This document shows positions 37,134 to 46,008 of a stretch of DNA of 47,229 bases, piece after piece. The stretch covers positions 1 to 47,229 of the forward strand of contig CALWTU010000036.1 of NCBI GenBank assembly GCA_944384515.1, read 5' to 3'. Both the position numbers and the translations under genes were made by a program. The notes below the pieces were generated by a model. The model saw only the letters and a program-made list of their open reading frames with translations, made no database searches and had not been told where the DNA came from. How positions within the stretch are numbered: position 1 is the stretch's first letter; each line of letters opens with the position of its first letter. The stretch comes from an uncultured Clostridia bacterium. Its GTDB lineage: Bacteria > Bacillota > Clostridia > Oscillospirales > CAG-272.

Positions 37134-37162
37134 TTTACTTGATATACAAAATGTGGTAGAAT
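37134..37162 (+). promoter_or_regulatory. Promoter of the thioredoxin / mini-FTR pair
   Basis: TTTACT (37134-37139), 17-nt spacer, TAGAAT (37157-37162), 20 nt before the Trx gene start. Confidence 0.6.
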
Positions 37163-37182
37163 AAATCAGTCGGGAGGTAAAT

Positions 37183-37494
37183 ATGATTTTTGTAGAAAAT
37201 GAAAATTTTGACAGTGAAGTAACATTGCATAACGGACTTGTCGTTATTGATTTATATGCAGACTGGTGTGTCCCGTGCAGGATGCTTGCTCCCGTAATGG
37301 AAGAACTTGAAAACAAGTATAAAGATGTCAAGTTTGTAAAAATTAATATTGATGAGAGCCGCGAGCTTGCAAAGATGTTCCATGTAGATAATATACCTAT
37401 GGTGGCTTTTGTAAAGGATGATACTTTTCTTGATTTTGCAGTAGGGCTTGTACCGATTGAGACGCTTGAGAAAATGATTAATGAGTATAAATGA
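37183..37494 (+). CDS. Thioredoxin
   Basis: A 103-residue thioredoxin-fold protein with active site W-C-V-P-C at residues 28-32 (Val in place of the usual Gly) and the cis-proline loop D-N-I-P-M-V-A-F. GGGAGGT lies upstream of the ATG. It is followed 10 nt later by a small FTR-like protein, so the pair is likely co-transcribed and the second protein could reduce this thioredoxin. No NADPH-thioredoxin reductase occurs in the window. Confidence 0.93.
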   Translation: MIFVENENFDSEVTLHNGLVVIDLYADWCVPCRMLAPVMEELENKYKDVKFVKINIDESRELAKMFHVDNIPMVAFVKDDTFLDFAVGLVPIETLEKMINEYK

Positions 37495-37504
37495 GAGGTA
37501 AGTT

Positions 37505-37702
37505 ATGAAGGTAAGATTTAACGAAGATGAAGAAATAGTCAAAACCGTAAAGGAAGGACTTAAGAGAACCGGTGGCTACTGCCCGTGCAGGTTTGAGAAA
37601 AAAGAAGAGTATAAATGCATGTGCGATGAGTTTAAAGCTCAGATAGCCGACCCTGATTTTGAGGGCTACTGCCATTGTATGCTCTACTATAAAGAGAAGT
37701 GA
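37505..37702 (+). CDS. Miniature ferredoxin-thioredoxin reductase catalytic subunit-like protein
   Basis: A 65-residue protein with three C-x-C motifs: C26-P-C28, C38-M-C40 and C56-H-C58. The catalytic subunit of ferredoxin:thioredoxin reductase has the same order CPC/CPC/CHC, in which one cysteine of the first and last motifs forms the redox disulfide and the others bind a [4Fe-4S] cluster. Here the spacings are x9 and x15 rather than the plant/cyanobacterial x16 and x8, and the protein is shorter than the about 110-residue plant subunit. No variable subunit is present. With the thioredoxin next to it, a ferredoxin-to-thioredoxin electron path is a reasonable inference. Confidence 0.75.
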   Translation: MKVRFNEDEEIVKTVKEGLKRTGGYCPCRFEKKEEYKCMCDEFKAQIADPDFEGYCHCMLYYKEK

Positions 37703-37709
37703 TTTTTTG

Positions 37710-37738
37710 CTGCTCCGGTCGACCGGAGCAGTTTTTTT
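37710..37738 (+). terminator. Terminator of the thioredoxin / mini-FTR pair
   Basis: An 11-bp perfect stem CTGCTCCGGTC / GACCGGAGCAG followed by TTTTTTT, 7 nt after the stop. Confidence 0.9.
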
Positions 37739-37831
37739 ATTTTTATGAAGTATAATAATGAAAAAAAGTAAAACGATATCTTTCTTGTGTTTTTGTGTCA
37801 AAAGTTTTTGATAAGTTAACGGTAATATTTG

Positions 37832-37860
37832 TTGATAAGCCTGTTTGCAAGTGGTATAAT
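37832..37860 (+). promoter_or_regulatory. Sigma-A promoter of the large MBG/uL15 surface protein gene
   Basis: TTGATA (37832-37837), 17 nt, TATAAT (37855-37860), 33 nt before the ATG. Confidence 0.78.
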
Positions 37861-37892
37861 TATATGGCAATAAATGGAAAAGAGGTTTGTCA

Positions 37893-40800
37893 ATGAGTAA
37901 TAGATCGAAAATAGTCATTATATTAACTGCTGTGATGCTGATTATGCTGTTTGGGACAAGCGTATCCGCTGATAACAGCGGTAATTTTACGGTAGAGAAT
38001 AAGGATGGAGGATATGCGCTGTCGTATATAAAATCAGGGACACAGACGAGCGTGCTTTGGACAGGCACTTTTCGAGAGATACATGACTATTTTGAGAATT
38101 CTGATATAGAATATGTAAATCTCACTTTTCTTGACTGTGCAGTAAATGACGATATAGAACTCAGTGGAAATATTACTTATAATTTATCGGGAAAAGTCAC
38201 ATTAAACGGCGGGAAGTTAAGTATAGAGACGGCGGAAGTTGTGTTTAAAAACCTTGAACTATATAACTTTTCGGAAGAAAATATCAGGGTGCGCAGCGGA
38301 GAACTTTCGATATATGAGAGCAGTCTGTATCTTAATAATTCGAGTGTAACGCTTGATTATTCTTCAGAGGCAAAGCTTTATGTCAGTGGCGGAAAAATCA
38401 TGTCAGGTACCACCCCGTGTATAGAAAACAGATACGGTACGGTATATATCGGAGCAGGGGAGATAGTCAGCGGAGGAAATTATGCTATTGTCAGTAAGAG
38501 TACGGCATACCTTTTCGGCTCACCTGTTATAAGTGCGGATAAAACGTCCGTCTATACCTCATCTCCGCTGAGTCTGTCGTATAACGGAGAAATGTTCAGC
38601 GGCAAACTCAGTGTTACTTATGAAGATGTATTCGGCTTTGGCGAAATGAAAAAAGTTTTTTACGGCGCATCCGAAGAATCAATAAAAAACATATCAATTT
38701 ATGATATAAATGAAAACAGAGAAGAACTTACTTATTTTGAAACATACGAAGGGGAGAGCGAGAAGAATTTTGCGGCGGTCTACAAACCGTTTTTGATTGA
38801 ATATATAAGTGCAGATATGACGGTTTATACAGAAAAGAGGCTGCTCGGGGAATTCCTCACTCCGCCGGATATAGAAAAGAAGGCAGGTTATGATTTTTTG
38901 GGCTGGAGCACAGATAACAGCGTGGGCAGTTACTATGATTTTGGCAAGGGTGCGTCAAAAAACCTCAGGCTCTATTCAATGTATGCTCTGAGCGAGCCGG
39001 AGTTTACAATTAATTCGCTTGAGTTTCGGTTTGACGGCTCGGCTCACAGCTTGTCCTTGGAAGGACTGTCACACCCTCTCCTATCCCACGGAACCGTCGG
39101 ATACTCCTGGTATAAAGAGGGTGTCGGCTTTGTCGGATCAGCTGAAAGTGTGCCGATAAAAAATGTTTCTGACAGCGGCAGATATATGTGCAAGATTTTG
39201 TTCACTTACGGCACAGACAAGGTGTATGTCGAGACGCCTTATATCACTGTTACGGTAAAAAAGGCGACGGTTGATATACCCGTAATTGAGCCAAAAGTAT
39301 ATAACGGAATGCAGCAAACGGCTGATATATCTGATACGGCATTATGGAGTATTGAGCATATCTTTGGCGTAAATGTAGGAAAATACCCCATAAAGATAAC
39401 ACTTGCCGACAGCGAAAACTATGAGTTTTTGGGGCATGAAGGTGAGTATATCTATGTTGATTTTGAAATAATCAAGGCGAAAAACTCTTTTGTTTTAAAT
39501 CCGAGCATAAAAGACAGCTTTTTCGGCTTTGACATTGCACCTGTTGCCAAGGCGAAGTTCGGAGATGTAATTTTTAAGTATTCGGACAAGATAGACGGCG
39601 AATTTGTTGACACGCCCCCCACTCTTGTGGGTACTTATTATATGATTGCCGTTGTATTGGGCAATGAGAATTATGATACTCTGGTCTCCGAAAAAATAAA
39701 ATTTTCTATTCTCAGTGACAGTATTGTCGGACTATCGGTTGCGACCGAACCGACCAAAACGGTATATAACGCTTTTGAGCGATTTGATTATAATGGGCTT
39801 ACGATATATGTTACCTATGCAAGCGGCAAAATTGAGACTGTCGACGGCAGAGAACTCTCGTACAGCTATATCAGTGCGGATAATTTTAGATACGGGGACT
39901 CGTATGTAATAGCAAAATATATGTCTGAGAGTATAATGATCCCCGTAAGCGTTAAAAGAATAGATTATTCATTTGATGACTTTCTTTTCACAGATCTCGT
40001 TTTTGAGTACGACGGTACAAAAAAAGAGGGATTTTATAAAGGTGCGCTCCCGATAGGTCTTGACGGGTATGAGCTGCAATGCAAAATTGTCGGCGGAGGT
40101 ATCAATGCCGGCACATACTCTCTTGTGGCTGTTTTCTCATCCGACAGCCCAAACTATAATATACCCGAACCGATAACGAAAACACTTACCATAACGCCCC
40201 ATAGAGTTGAAGCCATTTACCAAAATACAAATTTTGTCTATGACGGAAGCGTGTGTCAGCCGACAGGTTATTACTACAATATATACGGCGAGATGATACC
40301 GCTTGTCATTGACGGCAGTGCAATAAATGCAGGTGTGCACATCTGTGCCGCTCAAACTTCGGATACAAACTATATTCTGACAAATCCGACGGTCGAGTAT
40401 ATTATTGAAAAGGCGGATTATGACCTGTCCGGTATCTACTGGACTGTAGCTGACTTTACTTATGACGGAAGTGTGAAAACTGTTGAACTTTTCGGTCTCC
40501 CTCTCGGCATAAAAATCATAGGATACAGTAACAACAGTGCAAGAAATGCAGGTGAATACACAGCATGCGCCGTACTTTCGTATGATGAAAAAAACTATAA
40601 CTCACCGGGAGATTTGACTTATAACTGGAGTATCAAAAAGGCAGACTACGACCTCTCCGGGTTTGTTTTCAGTGATAATTTTCCGATTTATGACGGCTCA
40701 TTTCATTATCCGACGCTTGAGGGTGAGATGCCAATGGGTGCTGACGGCATCGTCCTCGGTTATAAATTTGATATCGGCGTCAGAGATGTAATAAGCGGTA

Positions 40801-42875
40801 AAGTCAAGGTGAAAATCACCTTTTTCCACACGAGTCAGAATTACAATACCCCCGCCGAGCAGTATGCCTATGTTGAGGTGTCACCAAAACCGATTTCTGT
40901 TGTATGGAGTGCTCTTAATTATACCTATAACGGCATGAGCCACATTCCCCGTGCGACAAGCGAGTTTTGCAATATTTTTGTAGGCGGTGCGGCAACTGAT
41001 GCAGGCACTTATACTGCAATTGCGAAAAGTCTTGACAGCAATTATACGGTGATAAACGGCACATGCGAGTTTGTTATCGAAAAAGCAGATAACAATTTTT
41101 TGGTAGATGCAGGGGTTGAGAGTATATACGAGAGCGGCACGCTTTCCCCAATAGGTACGGTTATAGGGGGAGATGTGATATTTAAATTCTATTCCGATCC
41201 GCTTTGTACAAATGAGATAGAAATGCCGACATCTTTTGGTGACTACTACATGATTGCAGTATCAGAGGGGAACAAAAATTATAAGCCGATAAGCTCTTCT
41301 CCGATTGCGTTCAAAATATATAAGGTAGTGGTTATCGGTATTACCGTCAGCATGAATAAAACAGAGTATAAGGCATTTGAGGTTATCGGCTCAGGAGATT
41401 TTACTCTCACGGCTCATTATAATGACGGAGCGTCGCGTGCCGTTGATTTTGGTGAGATATCTATCACATACACATCATCAAACAGTTTCAGATACGGAGA
41501 CAGCGGTGCGGTGTTTGCATATGGAGAATACAGCTTTGAACAGCCGCTAACAGTAAAAAGGGCAGATTACGACATGCAGGAGTGCGAGTGGAGCATTACG
41601 GAATGCGAGTATGACGGTCTTGAGAAAAGAACTGAACTTTTAAATCTTCCGAGCGGAGTGAGCGTTGTCGAGTATATCGGGGGTGTAGGAACCGATGCCG
41701 GCTCATATAAAACAAGTGTGGTCTTTGATTACGACAGGGAAAATTATAATCCGCCGGTTATTGAGGATTTTTACTTGGTAATAACAAAAAAGGTGCTTCG
41801 TGTGCCGTCTTTGCCGTCGGTTGTTTATAACGGGGAAAACTACTCTTACGAGCCGGAAAACGCTGATCTTTACTATGTGGAGAAAGCCGAGGCAAAGGAT
41901 GCAGGCCTATACTACTGGACATTCAAACTTAAAGACAGCCGCAACTATGTTTTCGAGGGAGATACCGATACGGTAAAAGTCCGGTTTGAGATAAAGCCGA
42001 AGAAGCTTGTGATTAAAGCTTATGATGTGATTAAATATCTTTTTGGAGAATACTCAGAGCCCGGATATAAAATAATAGAAGGGGATTTGCTGTTTGGAGA
42101 CAGTATTTCCATAGGATACGAATATATAGGCGGGAAGGTAGTACTCAGCGGAGAGAACAAAAACTATCAGATAAGCTTTATTGACGGTGAGATAATAAAC
42201 AAATTTGCCATGACCGAAAGAAGCGCCAAAATTTTCTTTTTCACCGTTTCCGTATGCGTAATATTGATTTTATGCACGGTGGCAATAGTTATAAACAGGG
42301 AAAAAATATACAGATATGTCGCAGTAACAAAATGCAGAATTAAAAATATGAATGCACCATCTGCCGCGGCAACAATATATTATGCAAAAAAAGACGTCGA
42401 GGAAGAGAAGATTGCACCGGAGGCAAATGAGGTCTCAGAAGTTAAAGAAACAATAATTGAAGATACGGCAAATGAGAAGACTGAAGAGTGCATAAAAGTA
42501 AAAGAGGAGCCCGAGGAGTCGCTGATGAGCGTTGATATAAATAAGGCGGAGCGACTGATAACAAATTCTCTTGCCAAAAATCTCATGAAAAAACAGGATA
42601 TAATAATTTATACCGACGGTAAAAAACGAGGTATAATAAATCTTGATACAATAAACGAAAATTTCCGCAAAGGTGAAGCAATAGATGTAAATGTACTGAA
42701 AGAAAAGGGAATTATACCTCGCGATGTAAAGTATATTAAAGTTCTCGGCCGTGGAATTCTTGATAAAAATTTTGATATTTATGCCAACGATTTCAGCCTT
42801 TCTGCGGTGAAAATGATAGTTTTGACCGGCGGAAGCGCTAATAAAGTTATCACTTTAAACAAAAAAAGTAAATAA
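37893..42875 (+). CDS. Giant membrane-anchored surface protein with MBG/Ig-like repeats and a cytoplasmic ribosomal protein uL15-like tail
   Basis: A 1660-residue protein. Residues 1-28 are a signal peptide. About 30-260 look like a solenoid of short beta turns. About 300-365 form an InlB B-like repeat (A-G-Y-D-F-L-G-W-S), then an Ig-like domain, then about eight MBG-like domains marked by Y-D-G or Y-N-G and two Big-type domains. A helix at about 1444-1465 spans the membrane. The cytoplasmic tail has an acidic linker, then about 1575-1658 aligns with the C-terminal domain of ribosomal protein uL15 (I-N-L-D-x-I, V-L-K-E-K-G-I-I, K-V-L-G-R-G, F-S-L-S-A-V). The L15 N-terminal RNA-binding arm is missing. 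ATG at 37893 has AGAGGT 6 nt upstream. Ligand and partner are unknown. Confidence 0.82.
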   Translation: MSNRSKIVIILTAVMLIMLFGTSVSADNSGNFTVENKDGGYALSYIKSGTQTSVLWTGTFREIHDYFENSDIEYVNLTFLDCAVNDDIELSGNITYNLSGKVTLNGGKLSIETAEVVFKNLELYNFSEENIRVRSGELSIYESSLYLNNSSVTLDYSSEAKLYVSGGKIMSGTTPCIENRYGTVYIGAGEIVSGGNYAIVSKSTAYLFGSPVISADKTSVYTSSPLSLSYNGEMFSGKLSVTYEDVFGFGEMKKVFYGASEESIKNISIYDINENREELTYFETYEGESEKNFAAVYKPFLIEYISADMTVYTEKRLLGEFLTPPDIEKKAGYDFLGWSTDNSVGSYYDFGKGASKNLRLYSMYALSEPEFTINSLEFRFDGSAHSLSLEGLSHPLLSHGTVGYSWYKEGVGFVGSAESVPIKNVSDSGRYMCKILFTYGTDKVYVETPYITVTVKKATVDIPVIEPKVYNGMQQTADISDTALWSIEHIFGVNVGKYPIKITLADSENYEFLGHEGEYIYVDFEIIKAKNSFVLNPSIKDSFFGFDIAPVAKAKFGDVIFKYSDKIDGEFVDTPPTLVGTYYMIAVVLGNENYDTLVSEKIKFSILSDSIVGLSVATEPTKTVYNAFERFDYNGLTIYVTYASGKIETVDGRELSYSYISADNFRYGDSYVIAKYMSESIMIPVSVKRIDYSFDDFLFTDLVFEYDGTKKEGFYKGALPIGLDGYELQCKIVGGGINAGTYSLVAVFSSDSPNYNIPEPITKTLTITPHRVEAIYQNTNFVYDGSVCQPTGYYYNIYGEMIPLVIDGSAINAGVHICAAQTSDTNYILTNPTVEYIIEKADYDLSGIYWTVADFTYDGSVKTVELFGLPLGIKIIGYSNNSARNAGEYTACAVLSYDEKNYNSPGDLTYNWSIKKADYDLSGFVFSDNFPIYDGSFHYPTLEGEMPMGADGIVLGYKFDIGVRDVISGKVKVKITFFHTSQNYNTPAEQYAYVEVSPKPISVVWSALNYTYNGMSHIPRATSEFCNIFVGGAATDAGTYTAIAKSLDSNYTVINGTCEFVIEKADNNFLVDAGVESIYESGTLSPIGTVIGGDVIFKFYSDPLCTNEIEMPTSFGDYYMIAVSEGNKNYKPISSSPIAFKIYKVVVIGITVSMNKTEYKAFEVIGSGDFTLTAHYNDGASRAVDFGEISITYTSSNSFRYGDSGAVFAYGEYSFEQPLTVKRADYDMQECEWSITECEYDGLEKRTELLNLPSGVSVVEYIGGVGTDAGSYKTSVVFDYDRENYNPPVIEDFYLVITKKVLRVPSLPSVVYNGENYSYEPENADLYYVEKAEAKDAGLYYWTFKLKDSRNYVFEGDTDTVKVRFEIKPKKLVIKAYDVIKYLFGEYSEPGYKIIEGDLLFGDSISIGYEYIGGKVVLSGENKNYQISFIDGEIINKFAMTERSAKIFFFTVSVCVILILCTVAIVINREKIYRYVAVTKCRIKNMNAPSAAATIYYAKKDVEEEKIAPEANEVSEVKETIIEDTANEKTEECIKVKEEPEESLMSVDINKAERLITNSLAKNLMKKQDIIIYTDGKKRGIINLDTINENFRKGEAIDVNVLKEKGIIPRDVKYIKVLGRGILDKNFDIYANDFSLSAVKMIVLTGGSANKVITLNKKSK
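39474..40198 (+). repeat. Internal tandem unit, copy 1 of a three-domain block in the large surface protein
   Basis: This block encodes K-A-K-N-S-F, a D-V-I-F-K-Y domain, a Big-type domain starting V-G-L-S-V, and an MBG domain starting R-I-D-Y. The same order recurs at 41082-41793 with clear but diverged protein similarity. Confidence 0.75.
41082..41793 (+). repeat. Internal tandem unit, copy 2 of the three-domain block
   Basis: K-A-D-N-N-F, a D-V-I-F-K-F domain, a Big-type domain starting I-G-I-T-V, and an MBG domain starting R-A-D-Y, matching copy 1 domain by domain. Confidence 0.75.
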
Positions 42876-42887
42876 TACAAAAAACTA

Positions 42888-42916
42888 TTGAAAATTTTAT
42901 GCAAAAGTGCTATAAT
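42888..42916 (+). promoter_or_regulatory. Sigma-A promoter of the ECF S-component gene
   Basis: TTGAAA (42888-42893), 17 nt, TATAAT (42911-42916). The leader to the GTG is only about 40 nt, so there is no room for a riboswitch. Confidence 0.82.
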
Positions 42917-42957
42917 CTTAAGAGTTAAATTAAATTTAATATATAGGAGGTAGCAAA

Positions 42958-43536
42958 GTGACAAATTCAGGTAAACTTGATGTGAGAAAACTGACATATT
43001 TATCTATTCTCACAGCGCTTGTTATTGTTTTGCAGGCATTGGCGCTGTTGCTTAGATTTTCAACGTTTTCACTTACTTTTGTTTTGGTTCCTATGGTAAT
43101 AGGAGTTGCTCTTTGCGGTTTATGGGCAGGAGCTTGGCTCGGAGCCGTGTTCGGAATAGCGGTATTTATTACAGGAGATGCAGCGCTGTTTCTTCAGTTT
43201 GATATTTTCGGCACAATTATCACTGTAATGTTAAAGGGTATTTTGGCAGGTCTTGCAGCCGGTGTGGTATACAAACTTTTGTATAAAGTAAACAGATATC
43301 TTGCGGTTGTGTTGGCGGCAATTACAACTCCCATTGTAAATTCAGGTGTGTTCTTCTTGGGATGCCTTGCATTTTTCCTTGATGATATAAAGGCATACTT
43401 TAATGTCGGTTCAGAAGATGTTATACCGTTTATAATCACCGGATTTATAGGAATTAACTTTATAATTGAGTTTGTTGTAAACATGGTTTTGGTACCCGCT
43501 GTGTACAGGGTTATCGAGATTAAACAGAAAAAATAA
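42958..43536 (+). CDS. ECF transporter substrate-binding S component, substrate unknown
   Basis: A 192-residue protein with about six membrane helices, typical of small S subunits of energy-coupling factor transporters, beginning with the K-L-T-Y-L-S-I-L-T-A-L helix that contacts EcfT. AGGAGGT lies 7 nt before the GTG at 42958. No ATPase or EcfT gene is adjacent, so it probably shares a central ECF module encoded elsewhere. Vitamin or micronutrient uptake is expected, but the sequence does not point to riboflavin, thiamine, biotin or another named ligand, and no riboswitch precedes it. Confidence 0.85.
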   Translation: MTNSGKLDVRKLTYLSILTALVIVLQALALLLRFSTFSLTFVLVPMVIGVALCGLWAGAWLGAVFGIAVFITGDAALFLQFDIFGTIITVMLKGILAGLAAGVVYKLLYKVNRYLAVVLAAITTPIVNSGVFFLGCLAFFLDDIKAYFNVGSEDVIPFIITGFIGINFIIEFVVNMVLVPAVYRVIEIKQKK

Positions 43537-43538
43537 AA

Positions 43539-43570
43539 AAGGTGCGCCCGCTTTTAAGCAAGGCGCACTT
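43539..43570 (+). terminator. Terminator of the ECF S-component gene
   Basis: A stem AAGGTGCGCC / GGCGCACTT with a 13-nt loop and T-rich tail, directly after the stop. Confidence 0.78.
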
Positions 43571-43588
43571 ATTTTAAAGGTGAGAAAT

Positions 43589-44263
43589 TTGGAAATCTTA
43601 TATAAAAACAAGGATATTATCGCTGTAAATAAGGACTGCGGACTTCCGTCTCAAAAAGATAAAAGCGGTGATACGGATGCGATGAGCCTGCTTTCGGAAA
43701 AACTGACAGACGTCGGAGAGGACGGGCGTCTGTGGCTTGTCCACAGACTTGACAGAGTTGTCGGAGGGGTGCTGGTTTTTGCGAGAAACAAGAGTGCGGC
43801 GGCAAAACTTTCGGCGATTATAAAGGAAGAGGGCGGTATAGGCAAGGAGTATATTGCTGTTGTTGACGGCGAGATTTCCGCGAGCGGAACGCTTGTCAAT
43901 TATCTATATAAAGACAGCAGCACAAACAAGGCTTTTGTTGTCGACAGAGAGCGTAACGGCGTAAAGAGGGCGGAGCTTGAGTATACGGCGCTTGAGAGCG
44001 TATCAACCGAGCACGGTGTAAAAACTCTTGTTAAGATAAGACTTAAGACGGGCAGATTTCACCAGATACGCACTCAGTTTTCTTATAGAAAAAATCCCGT
44101 TACCTGTGATAAAAAATACGGCAGCCGGGATTTCGGCGCAAGATTTCCCGCATTGTTTTCAAGGCGGCTGTCTTTTGATATCGGTAAGGAGCATATTGAT
44201 GTTTCGGCTCTTCCGGATCTGAGTTTATATCCGTGGTGCCTGTTTGGCAGGGATAAATATTAA
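43589..44263 (+). CDS. RluA-family 23S rRNA/tRNA pseudouridine synthase
   Basis: About 224 residues. The catalytic aspartate lies in H-R-L-D-R at residue about 52. G-R-F-H-Q-I-R marks the later RluA motif, and K-K-Y-G-S is typical of the C-terminal end. There is no S4 domain, as in the shorter RluA group. AAAGG is 8 nt before TTG at 43589; the in-frame GTG at 43580 overlaps that Shine-Dalgarno, so TTG is preferred. The AlaX-type gene follows after 13 nt, so they are likely an operon. The target uridine cannot be told from sequence. Confidence 0.9.
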   Translation: MEILYKNKDIIAVNKDCGLPSQKDKSGDTDAMSLLSEKLTDVGEDGRLWLVHRLDRVVGGVLVFARNKSAAAKLSAIIKEEGGIGKEYIAVVDGEISASGTLVNYLYKDSSTNKAFVVDRERNGVKRAELEYTALESVSTEHGVKTLVKIRLKTGRFHQIRTQFSYRKNPVTCDKKYGSRDFGARFPALFSRRLSFDIGKEHIDVSALPDLSLYPWCLFGRDKY

Positions 44264-44276
44264 TAGGGGTGCCAAT

Positions 44277-45431
44277 ATGACTGAAAAACTTTATTATAAA
44301 GATGCGTATATGAAAGATTTTACCGCAAAGGTGGTAGCAGTCAGCGAGTCTTGCGGAAAATATCTTACGGAACTCGACCGTACGGCGTTTTTCCCCAATG
44401 AGGGCGGACAGTACGCCGACAAGGGAGATATAGACGGTTTTAAGGTATATGATGTTATCGAAAATGACGGAGTCATATATCACTTGCTTGAAGAAAAATT
44501 ACAGATAGGCAAAACAGTTTCCTGCAGAATAGATTTTGACGACAGATACGATAAAATGCAGAACCATACAGGAGAGCACATCGTGTCGGGAATTATACAT
44601 AAGCTCTTCGGGCTTGACAATGTCGGTTTTCACCTCGGCGGGGAGGATGTAACTCTTGATATAAACGCCCCGCTGAACAGAGATGATCTTGCGCGGGTAG
44701 AACTGCTTGCAAATGAAGTCGTATATGAGAACATTAAAGTTGAGTGCATATTTCCGGACAAAGAGGAGCTGAAGAGGTTAGTTTACCGTTCAAAACTTGA
44801 CCTTGAGGACAATGTCAGAATAGTCAATATAGGTGAATATGACAGCTGTGCGTGCTGCGCCGTACATGTGGGATATACCGGCGAGATAGGGCTTATTAAA
44901 ATTCTGGATTTTGCGCCTCTTCGCTCCGGTATAAGAATACACATTGCGTGCGGCAGGCGAGCAATGAAATATTTTAACAAGCTGTACAGCGAGGCTCATA
45001 AGGTATCTAATATTTTGTCTGTACCGAAAGAGGAGATAGGAGAGGGCGTTGCTAAACTTTCAGAGGATTTTCAGAAGATAAAAAATCAGTATTCCGAGTA
45101 CAGAAGCAAAACCTTTCTGTCCGCCGCGCGGAATTTAAAATGTTCGGGGGAAAACAGCGTTGTTTTGCTTGATGATGCAACAGTGCCGGAGATGATAGGC
45201 TATGCAAATGCGGCAACCGATAAGGTCAGAGGAATATTAGTTGTTCTGTCACCCAAAGAGGACGGCGGATACAGATATGTCATATCTTCCGAAAGTGTCA
45301 ATCTGAAAGAAAAATCCGCCGAAATAAATAAAGGCCTCCTCGGACGAGGAGGCGGAAGAGCGAATATGATTCAAGGCTCTTTTGAATGCGATATCGAGAG
45401 TATCAGAAATTACTTCGGTATCGGCGATTAA
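44277..45431 (+). CDS. Alanyl-tRNA editing protein of the AlaX-L type with DHHA1 domain
   Basis: A 384-residue protein related to the editing part of alanyl-tRNA synthetase. It has the fold with L-D-R-T-A-F-F-P-N-E-G-G-Q at the start and the zinc/editing motif N-H-T-G-E-H near residue 95, with C-A-C-C-A-V-H further on. The C-terminal part ends G-L-L-G-R-G-G-G-R-A-N-M-I-Q-G, the DHHA1 domain of AlaRS. It hydrolyses mischarged Ser- or Gly-tRNA-Ala in trans. AGGGGT lies 6 nt before the ATG at 44277; the in-frame ATG at 44244 lies inside the RluA gene. Its stop overlaps that of the convergent dCMP deaminase gene by 4 bp. Confidence 0.9.
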   Translation: MTEKLYYKDAYMKDFTAKVVAVSESCGKYLTELDRTAFFPNEGGQYADKGDIDGFKVYDVIENDGVIYHLLEEKLQIGKTVSCRIDFDDRYDKMQNHTGEHIVSGIIHKLFGLDNVGFHLGGEDVTLDINAPLNRDDLARVELLANEVVYENIKVECIFPDKEELKRLVYRSKLDLEDNVRIVNIGEYDSCACCAVHVGYTGEIGLIKILDFAPLRSGIRIHIACGRRAMKYFNKLYSEAHKVSNILSVPKEEIGEGVAKLSEDFQKIKNQYSEYRSKTFLSAARNLKCSGENSVVLLDDATVPEMIGYANAATDKVRGILVVLSPKEDGGYRYVISSESVNLKEKSAEINKGLLGRGGGRANMIQGSFECDIESIRNYFGIGD

Positions 45432-45925
45432 TCTTCGCTCTCAAGCGACAGTGTGATTGTTGACCTTGTCGGCTTGATTCTTGTCAGAGTTACTCCTGCG
45501 GCATTGAGCATCCTGCGTGACGCTTTTGTTTCGGGAGTGTCTCTGTACTTGTCGGAGAGGTAGACTACCTCTTTTATACCTGACTGAATGATCGCCTTTG
45601 CGCATTCATTGCAGGGGAACAGGGCAACATAGAGCTTTGCACCCGTCAGATTTTTGCCTTGAGAATTGAGTATTGCGTTGAGCTCTGCATGTACAACAAA
45701 CGGATATTTTGTCTCTCCTGAATTCTTGTCTCTTCCCCAAGGGAACTCGTCGTCAGAACAGCCTAAGGGAAAACCGTTGTATCCGGTTGACAAAATTCTT
45801 TTTTCGGAATCGACGATACAAGCGCCGACTTGCGTGTTCGGGTCCTTGGATCTCTGTGCCGCCAGCAGTGCAACACCCATGAAATAGTCGTCCCAACTGA
45901 GATAATCCTGTCTTTTTTCTGTCAT
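45428..45925 (-). CDS. Deoxycytidylate (dCMP) deaminase, ComEB-like
   Basis: A 165-residue zinc enzyme that deaminates dCMP to dUMP for thymidylate synthesis. Zinc site motifs are V-V-H-A-E-L-N-A-I and F-P-C-N-E-C-A-K. G-Y-N-G-F-P-x-G-C-S-D-D is characteristic of the dCMP deaminase family. The 3' end overlaps the AlaX-L gene. It is driven by its own promoter at 46009-46037. Confidence 0.94.
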   Translation of the reverse strand: MTEKRQDYLSWDDYFMGVALLAAQRSKDPNTQVGACIVDSEKRILSTGYNGFPLGCSDDEFPWGRDKNSGETKYPFVVHAELNAILNSQGKNLTGAKLYVALFPCNECAKAIIQSGIKEVVYLSDKYRDTPETKASRRMLNAAGVTLTRIKPTRSTITLSLESED

Positions 45926-46008
45926 TGTTATGCCCCCGATTATATTATAGTCATTTGGTTTTGGTATACCTAACAGTATGCAAGATACGAAATTCTACTT
46001 TCCTGAGT

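Noticed and set aside
42876..42957. Possible riboswitch before the ECF S-component gene
   Set aside because: The leader from the mapped promoter to the GTG is about 40 nt, too short for any known vitamin riboswitch.
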